Shown: positions 53,534-62,995, counted from the first letter of the stretch. The stretch is DNA of 64,000 bases from JAAYPI01 sp963668615 (GCA_963668615.2 CAXXCL010000004.1:90922-154921); one strand, 5' to 3'. Notes: generated by a model not told the origin, from the sequence alone. A program made the numbers and translations.

Positions 53534-53995
53534 TTAACTAGCTAGAATTTCTCTTCTAAAAATACGGTTCATCACTTCTCCCGTTTCCAGATTGACTAAT
53601 TGTTGGTTAGTAACAGCGGAGGTCAGTCCTCCCAAACGCTCTATCCAAAGACCTGTCTTCAAATAATTTAACTGACGTTTAAGGCTCTCCGAAACAGTTT
53701 CCAAACCGGTATAAAGTGCTGTTTTCAAGCCCTTTTGTTTAGCAATTCGAAGCATTTCTTCCAACTCATCTTCATGCCATTCACCTCCCATAAATAACAC
53801 ACAAGAAATATAGCCCTTGTATCTATCTATCTGATTGGTATACTCACTCTTATCAAGCACAAAGCCGGTTTTTTCATTCCACGTAAACGAAGAATGACAT
53901 CCTTGGCAATGCAACGGACAACCGCAAATAAAGTAGCAAAGGCTTATTTCGCCCGGTACTTCCTGCATGACAACTTCCCTTTTAAAGAACCTCAT
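53534..53995 (-). CDS. nrdG: Anaerobic RNR-activating protein (radical SAM)
   Basis: Radical SAM activase that creates the glycyl radical on NrdD. The track-length frame starts with TTG at 54082, immediately beside the riboswitch. The ATG at 53995 (MRFFKREVVMQEVPGEISLC) matches how this subfamily begins, giving 153 aa. The 4Fe-4S motif is CGCPLHCQGCHSSF (CxxxCxxC) at residues 24-31; SCVLFMGGEWHEDELEEM and KTALYTGLETVSESLKRQL follow. It is the first gene of the nrdG-nrdD operon. Confidence 0.9.
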   Translation of the reverse strand: MRFFKREVVMQEVPGEISLCYFICGCPLHCQGCHSSFTWNEKTGFVLDKSEYTNQIDRYKGYISCVLFMGGEWHEDELEEMLRIAKQKGLKTALYTGLETVSESLKRQLNYLKTGLWIERLGGLTSAVTNQQLVNLETGEVMNRIFRREILAS

Positions 53996-54088
53996 CGCAC
54001 CAAATTTTATGAAAAAAAATTTCTGTTTGACAAAACAGGTCATTAACTCATCATCTTTTCCTCGAAAATGATTTTGTGTCAAGTATAC

Positions 54089-54248
54089 ATTGGCAGGTCT
54101 TCTGACTGTCTTCCCTTTTTCGCCTTCCCAAAAAAATCAGTGGCTTGAAGTAAAAAGGTTTTTGAAGATTTACAGCAGCGGGACTGTCGCCGAATTTCAC
54201 AGCGTTCCCTTTTAATGTCTTTTTATCGAATATAAATCGACAACCAAT
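54089..54248 (-). promoter_or_regulatory. Cobalamin (B12) riboswitch upstream of nrdG-nrdD
   Basis: On the minus strand the core reads GGGAACGCTGTGAAATTCGG, then CGACAGTCCCGCTGCTGTAA (consensus ..TCCCGC.ACTGT.A), and later AGTCAGAAGACCTGCC, the conserved 3' B12 box. ATTGGT (54248-54243) can pair with GCCAAT (54094-54089) to close helix P1. It lies about 93 nt before the nrdG start. B12 is expected to switch the operon off, as for other B12-independent isozymes. Confidence 0.92.
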
Positions 54249-54255
54249 CTGTCGG

Positions 54256-54263
54256 CAAATATA
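54256..54263 (-). promoter_or_regulatory. Bacteroidota -7 element of the riboswitch-nrdGD transcript
   Basis: The minus strand reads TATATTTG (TAnnTTTG), placing the transcript start at about the 5' edge of the cobalamin riboswitch. Confidence 0.55.
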
Positions 54264-54528
54264 AGTGTCTTTTTTAGAAAAGGAATAGATAAACAAGAAA
54301 AAAATATGAACATTATACAAAAAATGAGAACTAATTTATTTTTATAGCAATTAAAATTTTCATTTTTATTTCATAAAATATTGATTACAAGAATTGTAAT
54401 TATTAATTAAAATTAAAAAAATATTCATTTTATTTATTTCTGATAAATTAGAAAAATATTTTAAAAAAAACAAAGCAAATAAAAAAGATAAAAACTTACA
54501 CAAAAAAAATCGCAATAAAAAAAATCAG
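54264..54528. other. Very AT-rich divergent intergenic region
   Basis: Between the nrdG riboswitch promoter and the ribE promoter, the sequence consists of A/T runs with almost no G or C. No gene, repeat or RNA is recognised. It may hold upstream activating sequence for both divergent promoters. Confidence 0.4.
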
Positions 54529-54536
54529 TATATTTG
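54529..54536 (+). promoter_or_regulatory. Bacteroidota -7 element of ribE
   Basis: TATATTTG (TAnnTTTG) 47 bp before the riboflavin synthase ATG; no clear -33 box. Confidence 0.5.
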
Positions 54537-54583
54537 CACTCAACAATTCAAATGACAGTATTTAACAACAAAAATATACAACT

Positions 54584-55183
54584 ATGTTTTCAGGAATAAT
54601 AGAAGAAGCAGCTACTGTAGTAGCTTTGGAAAAGGACAAAGAAAACTTGCACATCACTATGCAATGTTCGTTCGTAAACGAATTGAAAATAGACCAAAGC
54701 ATTGCTCATAATGGCGTATGTTTAACGGTAGTAAAAAAGACCGGTAACACGTATACCGTTACAGCCATCAAAGAAACCCTTGACCGCAGTAATTTGGGCT
54801 TATTGAAAATTGGCGACAAAGTGAATATCGAACGTAGTATGCTGATGAACGGTCGTTTGGACGGGCATATAGTGCAAGGACATGTAGACCAAACCGCCCA
54901 ATGTGCAGAAGTAAAGGAAGCCGATGGCAGTTGGTATTTCACGTTTAGTTACACCTGCAACAAAGAAATGGCAAAAAAAGGCTACCTAACCGTAGATAAA
55001 GGTTCCGTTACGGTCAATGGCGTGAGCCTGACAGTTTGCAACCCTACCGAAGACTCGTTTCAAGTAGCCATCATCCCATATACTTACGAGCATACCAACT
55101 TTCACCAAATAAAAAAAGGTTCCACCGTCAACCTCGAATTTGACATTATCGGAAAATATGTAAGCCGAATAATAAATTTGTAG
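54584..55183 (+). CDS. ribE: Riboflavin synthase alpha subunit
   Basis: Dismutates two 6,7-dimethyl-8-ribityllumazine molecules to riboflavin. The 199-aa protein begins MFSGIIEEAATVVAL. It has two lumazine-binding repeats: SIAHNGVCLTVVKKTGNTY in the first and GSVTVNGVSLTVCNPTEDSF in the second; GHIVQGHVDQTAQ joins them. Normal length, monocistronic, ending at a terminator. No FMN riboswitch was seen upstream. Confidence 0.96.
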   Translation: MFSGIIEEAATVVALEKDKENLHITMQCSFVNELKIDQSIAHNGVCLTVVKKTGNTYTVTAIKETLDRSNLGLLKIGDKVNIERSMLMNGRLDGHIVQGHVDQTAQCAEVKEADGSWYFTFSYTCNKEMAKKGYLTVDKGSVTVNGVSLTVCNPTEDSFQVAIIPYTYEHTNFHQIKKGSTVNLEFDIIGKYVSRIINL

Positions 55184-55207
55184 CTCGAAATTGCACCCAA
55201 TACGCCC

Positions 55208-55244
55208 AACAGTCTTTATTTACAATAAATAAGACTGTTTTTTT
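55208..55244 (+). terminator. Intrinsic terminator of ribE
   Basis: AACAGTCT (55208-55215) pairs with AGACTGTT (55232-55239), extended inward by TTATTTA/TAAATA with a one-base bulge, then a run of seven T. Confidence 0.8.
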
Positions 55245-55363
55245 ATTGTACACCTTATCATCAATCTCTTTTTCCACATTAAAATTTATCGAAAAACGAT
55301 AAAAATATTTTGTTATTCAGAAAAAACAACTTTACTTTGCAGGGAAAATATAAAAACAACTAT

Positions 55364-56038
55364 ATGATACGTTTCAAAATTCTTTGCGGATTATTATTTG
55401 CCGGATGCTTGTACTATTTTCTTTTCCAACCTGTCATCACCATGGTATCGACATTCGATAACACTCAAAAGATTGACTTTCAGTCTTTATCACAAAAATA
55501 CACCTTGCCATTTGCATCGGTCATGAAGCCCAAACAATTTTCAATTTTTGGAGAAAAGATGGGAGAAAACAAGAAAGAACCGGGAGAAGTATTTGTAACA
55601 AAAAATTACGAGCAAACTCAAAGCATCCTATTTGCTCCAACAGCCGGAAAAGCTTTCGCTGAAAAAAATAATTTGTCCAACAAATTTCTATTGCTAAACG
55701 GCATAGCAGGGTTTCTTGGTTTTGTTGCGTTCATCGTCATTTTTTACCTGTTTATTAAAGTCATTAACTCTTTCAGGAAAAGTGAAATTTTTGACACAAA
55801 AAATATTTCCAGAATCAATTGGATTGGTATTTGCCTCATTATTTGTGGTTTAATACAAAATCTATTATCCTACCTAAACACCATATTAGCAAAAAGCATT
55901 ATAGAAGTAGACGGTTACACGGTTTGTATGCCCAAATTGGAATGGGGGATCGTAATTTTCGGGTTATCTGTTCTATTAATGAATGAAATTCTCCGCCAAG
56001 CTACGGCTATTAAGGAAGAACAAGACTTAACGATATAA
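55364..56038 (+). CDS. DUF2975 membrane protein
   Basis: A 224-aa inner-membrane protein from the ATG at 55364 (MIRFKILCGLLFAGCLYYFL). Four hydrophobic segments: the N-terminus, FLLLNGIAGFLGFVAFIVIF, IGICLIICGLIQNLL and WGIVIFGLSVLLM. The C-terminal ILRQATAIKEEQDLTI is the typical DUF2975 ending (LxxEqdLTI). DUF2975 genes are usually followed by a YozG-type HTH regulator, exactly as here. Function unknown; possibly a membrane sensor for that regulator. Confidence 0.85.
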   Translation: MIRFKILCGLLFAGCLYYFLFQPVITMVSTFDNTQKIDFQSLSQKYTLPFASVMKPKQFSIFGEKMGENKKEPGEVFVTKNYEQTQSILFAPTAGKAFAEKNNLSNKFLLLNGIAGFLGFVAFIVIFYLFIKVINSFRKSEIFDTKNISRINWIGICLIICGLIQNLLSYLNTILAKSIIEVDGYTVCMPKLEWGIVIFGLSVLLMNEILRQATAIKEEQDLTI

Positions 56039-56126
56039 ACGCATTGTAATATGATAAATTTATCGTATTACAAGAAACAAAGGGAATCAAATTTAGGTTT
56101 ACCCAATTCATTCAACTCAAAAAAGC

Positions 56127-56345
56127 ATGGCAATAATAGTAAATTTAGACGTAATGATGGCTAAGCGCAAAATATCGCTTAACGAGCTGTCGGAAAAAGT
56201 CGGAATTACACCTGCCAACCTTTCCATTTTAAAAACAGGAAAGGCTAAAGCCATACGTTTCAACACTTTAGAAGCTATATGCAAAGAATTAAACTGTCAA
56301 CCTTCCGACATTTTAGAGTATGTAAAGAATGATGAAAAAGAATAG
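56127..56345 (+). CDS. Cro/C1-type HTH regulator (YozG-like)
   Basis: A 72-aa DNA-binding protein. MAIIVNLDVMMAKRKISLNE, LSEKVGITPANLSILKTGKA and TLEAICKELNCQPSDILEYV are the helices of an XRE-type HTH of the short YozG/YdaS-like class. It partners with the upstream DUF2975 gene and may also control the ABC exporter genes that follow 26 bp later. Confidence 0.92.
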   Translation: MAIIVNLDVMMAKRKISLNELSEKVGITPANLSILKTGKAKAIRFNTLEAICKELNCQPSDILEYVKNDEKE

Positions 56346-56371
56346 TTAGAAATGCCATTAAGAATTAAAAA

Positions 56372-57838
56372 ATGATTTCAATAGCCGATTTTTTTAAGAT
56401 TTTGTACCTGCCAATTGGTAGAAGCTCGCTATTCACAGAGAAAGTGCGTTCAACCCTCGTTGGAGGAACAATTTTTCTATTTTTGGGCATAGAATTATTC
56501 TGTCTTGGATATTTTGCTTGCGATATACTATCTGAAACATTTACTGATAGTTTGCCCATCAACACTTTTAGTCGCTATTTTTTATTTCTTTTTGCATTCG
56601 ACATTTGTGTGAAAGTTTTCATAAAAAGTCCTAAAAGTGCCAATATCACGCCGTACCTAACGCTACCAATAAAACAAAAAAGGCTTTTTCTTCTTTCGTT
56701 CATTAAAGAAGCTTTTTCAGTATGGAATTTTTATCTGCTAATATTGATCGTTCCATTTTTGTGTAGAGCTTTTTTACCGATGAATAGTTTGGCAAAAACC
56801 CTTGTATTCATCCTCGGATTTTATGTGGCAAGCTTAACTCTTAGCATTATGGTTCGACATATTAAAATTGCTGCCCAACAATCCACAGCTGTTATTGTGT
56901 TGCAAGTTTTATTGTTATTCGGCTTTATCGGAATTGCCTACTTCATTTCCCAATCAGAGAACCTAATTATTGATTTGAACCATTTATTTTCAGAACATAG
57001 CTTAGTCTCATTAGCTGTAATCATAGGCTTGTTTGTCGGTATCGTATGGATATTTTTAAAATTGAGCAAAAGAGAGCTTTATGCAAACACCAACACACAA
57101 TCGGTCAAAAAAAACTTTCTCATTAACTGGCAATTCTTAGATAACATCGGAGAAATGAGCCAATTTATAAAATTAAATTTTATTCAAATATTCAGAAGCA
57201 AACTCAAAATAAATTTTGTTCTTCTTCCACTTATATTCATTCCTAACATTATCTCTTCACAACAGAATGGACAGAATTTTCAAAGTTCATTTTTCTTGTT
57301 ACTTATTATTGGAATGGTTGGCTTGATGTTGGGAGAAATGACCTTTGCATTTGAATCCACTTTTTTTGACAAATTAATGACTTTACCCAAAGAAATACCC
57401 ATTAAAATACTAAAGGGCAGATATGTATTCATTTCATTCTTTGCCTTACTGATTGCAGGTTTACTTGGATGCTTTCTATCCGGAATTTCTTTTTGGCTTA
57501 TCGCAAGTATGCTTTTGTATGTGATTGGTCCCATGTATTTTTGCATTCTCCAGAATGCCGTGTATTGCAAAAAAAGAGTCGATATACTAGCAAAACCACA
57601 TAGATTTCAGGGCTTTGAAGGCTTTTCAGTTTATGCCTTTCTTAATGTAATTGCTTATATAATCTTAATTGTTACTGTAGGAATTATCTCAAAAATGATT
57701 TCGGAAAAAGCTGCCATAATATACATGGTTGTAACGGGAATTATCTTTGCAGCAACCAGTCCAATTTGGATACGAAACATTTACAATCGCTTTTTAAAAC
57801 GCAAATACCAAAATATGGAAGCTTTCCGAAACGAATAA
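56372..57838 (+). CDS. DUF5687 ABC-transporter permease-like protein
   Basis: A 488-aa protein with about 12 hydrophobic segments, for example TIFLFLGIELFCLGYF, FLLSFIKEAFSVWNFYLLIL, IALAGLLGCF-like stretches and FLNVIAYIILIVTVGIIS. TPYLTLPIKQKRLFLLSFIK and FDKLMTLPKEIPIKILKGRY are typical of the Bacteroidota DUF5687 family. These proteins are encoded with an ATPase gene, here 17 bp downstream. Together they form a two-component exporter; the substrate is unknown. Confidence 0.85.
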   Translation: MISIADFFKILYLPIGRSSLFTEKVRSTLVGGTIFLFLGIELFCLGYFACDILSETFTDSLPINTFSRYFLFLFAFDICVKVFIKSPKSANITPYLTLPIKQKRLFLLSFIKEAFSVWNFYLLILIVPFLCRAFLPMNSLAKTLVFILGFYVASLTLSIMVRHIKIAAQQSTAVIVLQVLLLFGFIGIAYFISQSENLIIDLNHLFSEHSLVSLAVIIGLFVGIVWIFLKLSKRELYANTNTQSVKKNFLINWQFLDNIGEMSQFIKLNFIQIFRSKLKINFVLLPLIFIPNIISSQQNGQNFQSSFFLLLIIGMVGLMLGEMTFAFESTFFDKLMTLPKEIPIKILKGRYVFISFFALLIAGLLGCFLSGISFWLIASMLLYVIGPMYFCILQNAVYCKKRVDILAKPHRFQGFEGFSVYAFLNVIAYIILIVTVGIISKMISEKAAIIYMVVTGIIFAATSPIWIRNIYNRFLKRKYQNMEAFRNE

Positions 57839-57855
57839 AATCTAGCACATAAAAT

Positions 57856-58554
57856 ATGATAAATGTCAATAATGTAACAAAATCGTTCAATAACAAGGTA
57901 GCTGTAAACATTCCCTATTTGGAAATCAAAAAAGGAGAGATTATTGGATTAGTAGGCAACAATGGAGCAGGAAAAACAACATTTTTCCGATTATTGCTCG
58001 ATTTGATTAAGGCAGACAGCGGCTACATAAATAGCGATGGAATTGATGTAGCAAAAACTGAAGATTGGAAGGTCTACACCGGCTCATTTATAGATAACAG
58101 TTTTCTAATAGAATTTTTCACCCCTGAAGAATATTTTACTTTTATTGGCAAGTTATTCCAACTAAAAGGTTCCGAACTGAACGAACGACTATCTCACTTT
58201 GAAAAATTTATGAATGGAGAAATTTTGGATCAAAAAAAATACATTAGAGATTTTTCGGCAGGTAATAAACAAAAGATAGGAATTATAGGGGCAATGATGA
58301 TAAATCCTAAGATACTGATACTGGATGAACCATTTAATTTTCTTGATCCATCGTCACAGGCGGAAATTAAAAAATTAATGCAAACGATGAACTCCAATTA
58401 TGGTACTACTACGTTAATTTCGAGTCATAACTTAAACCATATTACGGATCTATCAACTCGTATATTGCTCATGGAAAAAGGAGCAATCATAAAAGATATA
58501 CCCAACAAAAATGGTGAAGCATTTACTGAATTGGAATCTTATTTCGAAGTATAA
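57856..58554 (+). CDS. ABC transporter ATP-binding protein
   Basis: A 232-aa ATPase. Walker A GLVGNNGAGKTTFFRLLLD, signature FSAGNKQKIGI (FSAGN in place of LSGGQ), Walker B KILILDEPFNFLDP and switch His in TLISSHNLNHI. It pairs with the DUF5687 permease. Multidrug- or lipid-type exporters have this subfamily; the substrate cannot be told. Confidence 0.95.
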   Translation: MINVNNVTKSFNNKVAVNIPYLEIKKGEIIGLVGNNGAGKTTFFRLLLDLIKADSGYINSDGIDVAKTEDWKVYTGSFIDNSFLIEFFTPEEYFTFIGKLFQLKGSELNERLSHFEKFMNGEILDQKKYIRDFSAGNKQKIGIIGAMMINPKILILDEPFNFLDPSSQAEIKKLMQTMNSNYGTTTLISSHNLNHITDLSTRILLMEKGAIIKDIPNKNGEAFTELESYFEV

Positions 58555-58595
58555 AATTATTTTCTATTGCAAAACAAATTCAACAACCTATTTTC

Positions 58596-59618
58596 ATGCA
58601 ACATAAGAAACAAAATACCCCATTACTTCTATTCATTCTACTGATAACCGTATTATCATCTTGTGATAAAAAAGTTTCTTACGAAGGAAGAATCATAAAA
58701 GATTACAAATGGAAGGCAATAAGCCATTTTTCAATTGAAGAAAACTGTGTAACAACGGCAAAAGCAAACGATAGTTGTATCGTATTAACCGTTTGCAATA
58801 AAATAAAGAAATTTGATTATTCGGGACATTTGTTGCAAACTATTGTTCCCGACAGCACCAATTACATATGTTCGTATGATGAAGAAGGTTCCAATTATTG
58901 GGTAAACGATGATAATTCTCGTGAAGTAAAATACTACAACAAAAACAACAAACTACTAAAACGTCAATTAATTGATACACAAAGTAGAATCCAATATTTC
59001 GGGAGAAACCGATTTATAGTTCCGGATTTAGACGAAAAAAAGAATATTTATACAATGACATTGTATGATGCCATAAAAGACACTGTTTTGAAGGAAATTA
59101 ACATTTGTAAACTCACCCGAGTACTCGATACCATTCCGGTAAGGGGTGGGTCTATCACTTTTACAAACAGTTTTTGCAAAAATGAAAAAGGGCAAGTATT
59201 GGCTTACTACCGATACAACAGTTCTTTCATATTCATAGATACATCATTTGTAGCTACCGCTTACCAAGATTTCCGAAAATTGCCTGTAGGCATACCTTCA
59301 TTAAAAGGTCACAATGTGCTGCTAAACCCGATTAATTGCGGAATAGATTGTGCTGCTATGGATGATAAATTCATCTATTTGGTAACCCCTACTTATCAAT
59401 GTAAACAATGGAAAAAATCAGAAAATGATCGTATGTTAGATGTATATGACATCAGTACAAAAAAATATCTAGGAAGTGTGAAATTCCCCATTTCTAAAGG
59501 GAAATCCGTTTTTTCAATTGCAAAAACGGCAAAAGGTTTTGTGGTATCCTATGTCGGCGGTTACAGTGGCATCGAAATTGTAATTTTCAAAAATGACTTT
59601 ACCGATTTATTTAATTAA
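58596..59618 (+). CDS. Lipoprotein, possible beta-propeller, unrecognised
   Basis: A 340-aa protein with lipobox LSSC (after TPLLLFILLITV). The mature region has regular beta-rich units (KIKKFDYSGHLLQTIVPDST; VKYYNKNNKLLKRQLIDTQS; RMLDVYDISTKKYLGSVKFP), reminiscent of the 6-bladed beta-propeller lipoproteins common in this phylum. GCIDCAAMDDKFIYLVTPTY-like Cys residues may form a disulfide. Located in the envelope. It is co-directional with the next gene (31-bp gap). Function unknown. Confidence 0.75.
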   Translation: MQHKKQNTPLLLFILLITVLSSCDKKVSYEGRIIKDYKWKAISHFSIEENCVTTAKANDSCIVLTVCNKIKKFDYSGHLLQTIVPDSTNYICSYDEEGSNYWVNDDNSREVKYYNKNNKLLKRQLIDTQSRIQYFGRNRFIVPDLDEKKNIYTMTLYDAIKDTVLKEINICKLTRVLDTIPVRGGSITFTNSFCKNEKGQVLAYYRYNSSFIFIDTSFVATAYQDFRKLPVGIPSLKGHNVLLNPINCGIDCAAMDDKFIYLVTPTYQCKQWKKSENDRMLDVYDISTKKYLGSVKFPISKGKSVFSIAKTAKGFVVSYVGGYSGIEIVIFKNDFTDLFN

Positions 59619-59649
59619 TTAATCTATTTACTTCTAACCAAATAACATT

Positions 59650-60099
59650 ATGATAAGTAAAATTGCCGGGGACTTTTTTAAGATTACAGTCCTTTTTTAC
59701 AATATCCTTTTTTTAATTTTTTCGGTATCATGTATTTCGATATCTCTTTTGCAAGATGGTATCGATTACATGGGGACTTTTCAGGTATACTTGGGCGACT
59801 TTGCCCCGAAAATATCCTTTTATATCGAAATGATTTTATTGCTTGCCGCCACTATTTGCATCATAGCCGAAAAAGGATTCTGGGTCGGCTGGTTGATAGA
59901 AATTTTAGCATTTTTACCCCTGCTTTATGCCTTTTATATGGACACTTATGTTTACTTGTTGCCGGAAAATCAACTCGGTGTTTTTATCATACCTTCCCCT
60001 CTCATGATTTGGATTACAGCTGTTGCTCTCGTCTTTGCCATAGGAGGTTTTATATTATCATTAAAAGCCAAAAATAAAAATTTATCTACTATTCATTAA
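59650..60099 (+). CDS. Small membrane protein, four predicted helices
   Basis: A 149-aa protein almost wholly hydrophobic: FYNILFLIFSVSCISISLL, FYIEMILLLAATICIIA, WLIEILAFLPLLYAFYM and LMIWITAVALVFAIGGFIL. Short positively charged ends (LKAKNKN). No family recognised. It lies between the lipoprotein gene and the M16 peptidase gene (13-bp gap), so it probably shares their transcript. Confidence 0.75.
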   Translation: MISKIAGDFFKITVLFYNILFLIFSVSCISISLLQDGIDYMGTFQVYLGDFAPKISFYIEMILLLAATICIIAEKGFWVGWLIEILAFLPLLYAFYMDTYVYLLPENQLGVFIIPSPLMIWITAVALVFAIGGFILSLKAKNKNLSTIH

Positions 60100-60112
60100 T
60101 TCTTTCCTATCT

Positions 60113-62917
60113 ATGAAAAAACTATTTGCCTTTATCTTGGCATTCATGTGCTTATCAGCAAGTTATGCCCAGCAACAACAAATGCCGACAATTCCGAATG
60201 ATCCACAGGTAAAAGTGGGTAAATTGGATAACGGACTAACCTACTATATCCGTCAAAATGCCCTACCCAAAGAACGTGCAGAGTTTTATATTGCACAAAA
60301 TGTTGGAGCCGTTTTAGAACAACCCAATCAACGTGGATTAGCTCACTTTTTGGAACACATGGCTTTTAATGGAACAAAACATTTCCCTGATAAAAATCTT
60401 TTAAATTACTTGGAAACCATCGGTGTAAAATTTGGCGAAAACCTGAATGCTTACACTAGTATCGAAAACACGGTATTTATGATGTCAAGTGTTCCTGTAG
60501 CAAGAGAAACGGTCATAGACTCTTGCTTGTTAATTTTACGTGACTGGTCAGATGGAATTACGTTGTCTGACACTGAAATTGAAAAAGAACGTGGCGTAAT
60601 TGAAGAAGAATGGCGTACCAGCAGCGGACCTTGGCTTCGTACAGCAGAAAAAATTCTGCCTAAAATTTATGGGACGGATAAATATGCCGATTGTCTCCCC
60701 ATCGGAAGTATTGATGTCATTCGCAATTTCAAAGGCAAAGAACTTCGCGACTATTACAACCAATGGTACCGACCTGATTTGCAAGCAATTATAATCATAG
60801 GAGACATTGACCCCTCAAAAGTGGAAACCAAAATCAAGGAAATTTTTGGTTCTGTTGTTATGCCCCAAAATGCTCCTAAAAAAATAGAATATCCCGTTTC
60901 TGATAATAAAAATCCTATCGTGGCATTGGCAAAAGATAAAGAAGCAACCAATGTTAGCGTAGAAATTTCTTATAAACATGACGTTTTTCCCAAAGAAATG
61001 AAAGGCACTGTTGCTTATATGTTGCAACAATTTGCAAATAACGCCGTATCTAAAATGATGGAAGCTCGTTTCGACGAATTGATACAAAAACCAAATCCTC
61101 CTTTTGTAAATGCATCCGCCGAAGACGGTTCGTTTTGGGTATCATCTACCAAAGATGCATGGGATTTATATGCTGTAGCTTCTGACAAAGGTGCCACAGA
61201 AGCAATAAAAGCCTTATTAACGGAAAATGAACGCATGAAACGTTATGGTTTTACCGCCGGAGAATACGAACGTGCTAAAGCTGAAATTATGAAGGACATT
61301 GAAAAACAATACAACGAACGGGACAAACAACTCAACAGCTATTATGTATTCAAATACGTAAATAATTTTACAAATAATGAGCCTATTCCAAGCATTGAAT
61401 ACACACTTCAAACCTATACTCAATTATCCCAAAGATTGCCATTGGAAATCATAAATAGCATGGTTATGCAACCAACTGACACGTCCAACCTGGTTATTGT
61501 CATCAAAGGACCGGACAAGGGAGATATGGTATATCCTTCTGAAAATGAAGTAGTAAAAGCCGTTCAAGAAATTAAAAACGCAACCATTGAACCATATAAA
61601 GAAACAGTTTCTAATGAACCTTTGGTAGGTAAATTACCAAAACAAGGTCGCATCAAATCGGAAAAAGCATTATCCGAAGGTATTACCGAATTTATTTTAT
61701 CTAACGGAGTAAAAGTGCTCGTAAAACCAACTACACTCAAAGACGATGAAGTACAATTTTTAGCCTACAGCCAAGGAGGTAACTCTCTGGTCGATAAAAA
61801 AGATGCCACAACATTGAAAGTTCTTGAAGATTTATCGGAGATTAGCGGATTGGGCAATTATAATACCACCGACTTACAAAAAGTTTTAGCCGGTAAAAAT
61901 GTCCGAATGAATAAAAGTCTTAACACCTATTCCGAATCATTGCGTGGTCAGTCGGGCAAAAAAGACATTGAAAGCTTATTCCAACTTGCCTATCTGGAAT
62001 TTACAGGTATCCGCACCGACGAAGAAGCATTCCAATCTTTTATGAAAAAACAGGAAGCTATACTGAAAAATCAAGAAGCCAATCCGACCATAACACTTAT
62101 TGATTCACTAAATGCTACTTTGTATAATAATAATCCGCGTGCTACACGTTTAAGCACAAAAGATTTATCTCAAGTTAACTATACAAGAGCCATCGAAATA
62201 CTCAAAGGACGTTATGTTAACGCAGCCGATTTCACATTTGTAATACTTGGCAATGTTAATACAGATAGCATTAAGCCATTGTTAACCAAATACATAGCGA
62301 CATTACCGGCAAGTAAAAAAAGGGAGACATGGAAAGATGCCGATTTAGTTATCAAAAATGGAAACAAAACCGTTCATTACTCAAAAGTAATGGAAACACC
62401 CAAGGCTACCTGTGTACAATATCATAGTGGAAATATGCCATACACACTTGAAAATCGGTTAAAAATGAGCATACTGAATCAGATTTTAGACATCGTATAC
62501 ACGGAAAAAGTACGCGAAGAACAAGGAGGAACCTACGGAGTTTCTGTATCAGGTTGGTTAGATGCCCTTCCCTACAATCGATTTACAATGGAAATTTATT
62601 TTGATACCGACCCTGAGAAAAAAGATATGCTTATCGACATCGTTAATCGGGAATTCAAATCTATTGCCGAAAACGGACCTCGTCCGCAAGATTTACAAAA
62701 AGTAAAGGAATTCATGCAAAAGCAATACAACGACAACTTGATTGAAAACAGTTATTGGTTAGGAGTTATGGAAGAAAAAATCATTACAGGTTTGGATATT
62801 CACACCAACTATCTTACTATCCTAAATAGCATTGATGAAGAATCCATCAAACAATTTGCAATAGATTTGCAAAAAGCTGATAATTTCAAGGAAATTGTGC
62901 AAATAGGAACAAAATAA
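60113..62917 (+). CDS. Exported M16-family zinc peptidase (insulinase/pitrilysin type)
   Basis: A 934-aa protein with signal peptide KKLFAFILAFMCLSASYAQQ. The inverted zinc motif HxxEH is AHFLEHMAFNGTKHFPDKN (residues about 73-77), with the distal Glu in EKERGVIEEEWR. The second M16 domain pair includes FILSNGVKVLVKPTTLKDDE and the conserved region YTEKVREEQGGTYGVSVSGW (the R...Y substrate-binding part). This is the long two-chain-in-one PqqL-like form of the phylum. It probably degrades peptides in the periplasm. A strong terminator follows. Confidence 0.94.
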   Translation: MKKLFAFILAFMCLSASYAQQQQMPTIPNDPQVKVGKLDNGLTYYIRQNALPKERAEFYIAQNVGAVLEQPNQRGLAHFLEHMAFNGTKHFPDKNLLNYLETIGVKFGENLNAYTSIENTVFMMSSVPVARETVIDSCLLILRDWSDGITLSDTEIEKERGVIEEEWRTSSGPWLRTAEKILPKIYGTDKYADCLPIGSIDVIRNFKGKELRDYYNQWYRPDLQAIIIIGDIDPSKVETKIKEIFGSVVMPQNAPKKIEYPVSDNKNPIVALAKDKEATNVSVEISYKHDVFPKEMKGTVAYMLQQFANNAVSKMMEARFDELIQKPNPPFVNASAEDGSFWVSSTKDAWDLYAVASDKGATEAIKALLTENERMKRYGFTAGEYERAKAEIMKDIEKQYNERDKQLNSYYVFKYVNNFTNNEPIPSIEYTLQTYTQLSQRLPLEIINSMVMQPTDTSNLVIVIKGPDKGDMVYPSENEVVKAVQEIKNATIEPYKETVSNEPLVGKLPKQGRIKSEKALSEGITEFILSNGVKVLVKPTTLKDDEVQFLAYSQGGNSLVDKKDATTLKVLEDLSEISGLGNYNTTDLQKVLAGKNVRMNKSLNTYSESLRGQSGKKDIESLFQLAYLEFTGIRTDEEAFQSFMKKQEAILKNQEANPTITLIDSLNATLYNNNPRATRLSTKDLSQVNYTRAIEILKGRYVNAADFTFVILGNVNTDSIKPLLTKYIATLPASKKRETWKDADLVIKNGNKTVHYSKVMETPKATCVQYHSGNMPYTLENRLKMSILNQILDIVYTEKVREEQGGTYGVSVSGWLDALPYNRFTMEIYFDTDPEKKDMLIDIVNREFKSIAENGPRPQDLQKVKEFMQKQYNDNLIENSYWLGVMEEKIITGLDIHTNYLTILNSIDEESIKQFAIDLQKADNFKEIVQIGTK

Positions 62918-62944
62918 TACAGCCCGAATAATCTGCTTTTCACA

Positions 62945-62995
62945 AAAAGAGGATTGATTTTTTGAACGAACAGGACAAAAAGTCAATCCTCTTTT
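62945..62995 (+). terminator. Long intrinsic terminator of the M16 peptidase gene
   Basis: AAAAGAGGATTGA (62945-62957) and TCAATCCTCTTTT (62983-62995) pair perfectly; the stem can continue inward through T and A runs. It ends in a T run, 28 bp after the stop codon. Confidence 0.85.

Noticed and set aside
53996..54082. Longer NrdG start at 54082
   Set aside because: It is a TTG immediately after the riboswitch core, and the extension has no family similarity.
54321..54536. AT-rich stretch as a replication origin
   Set aside because: No DnaA boxes, no dnaA/gidA neighbours, and the region is explained as a divergent promoter region.
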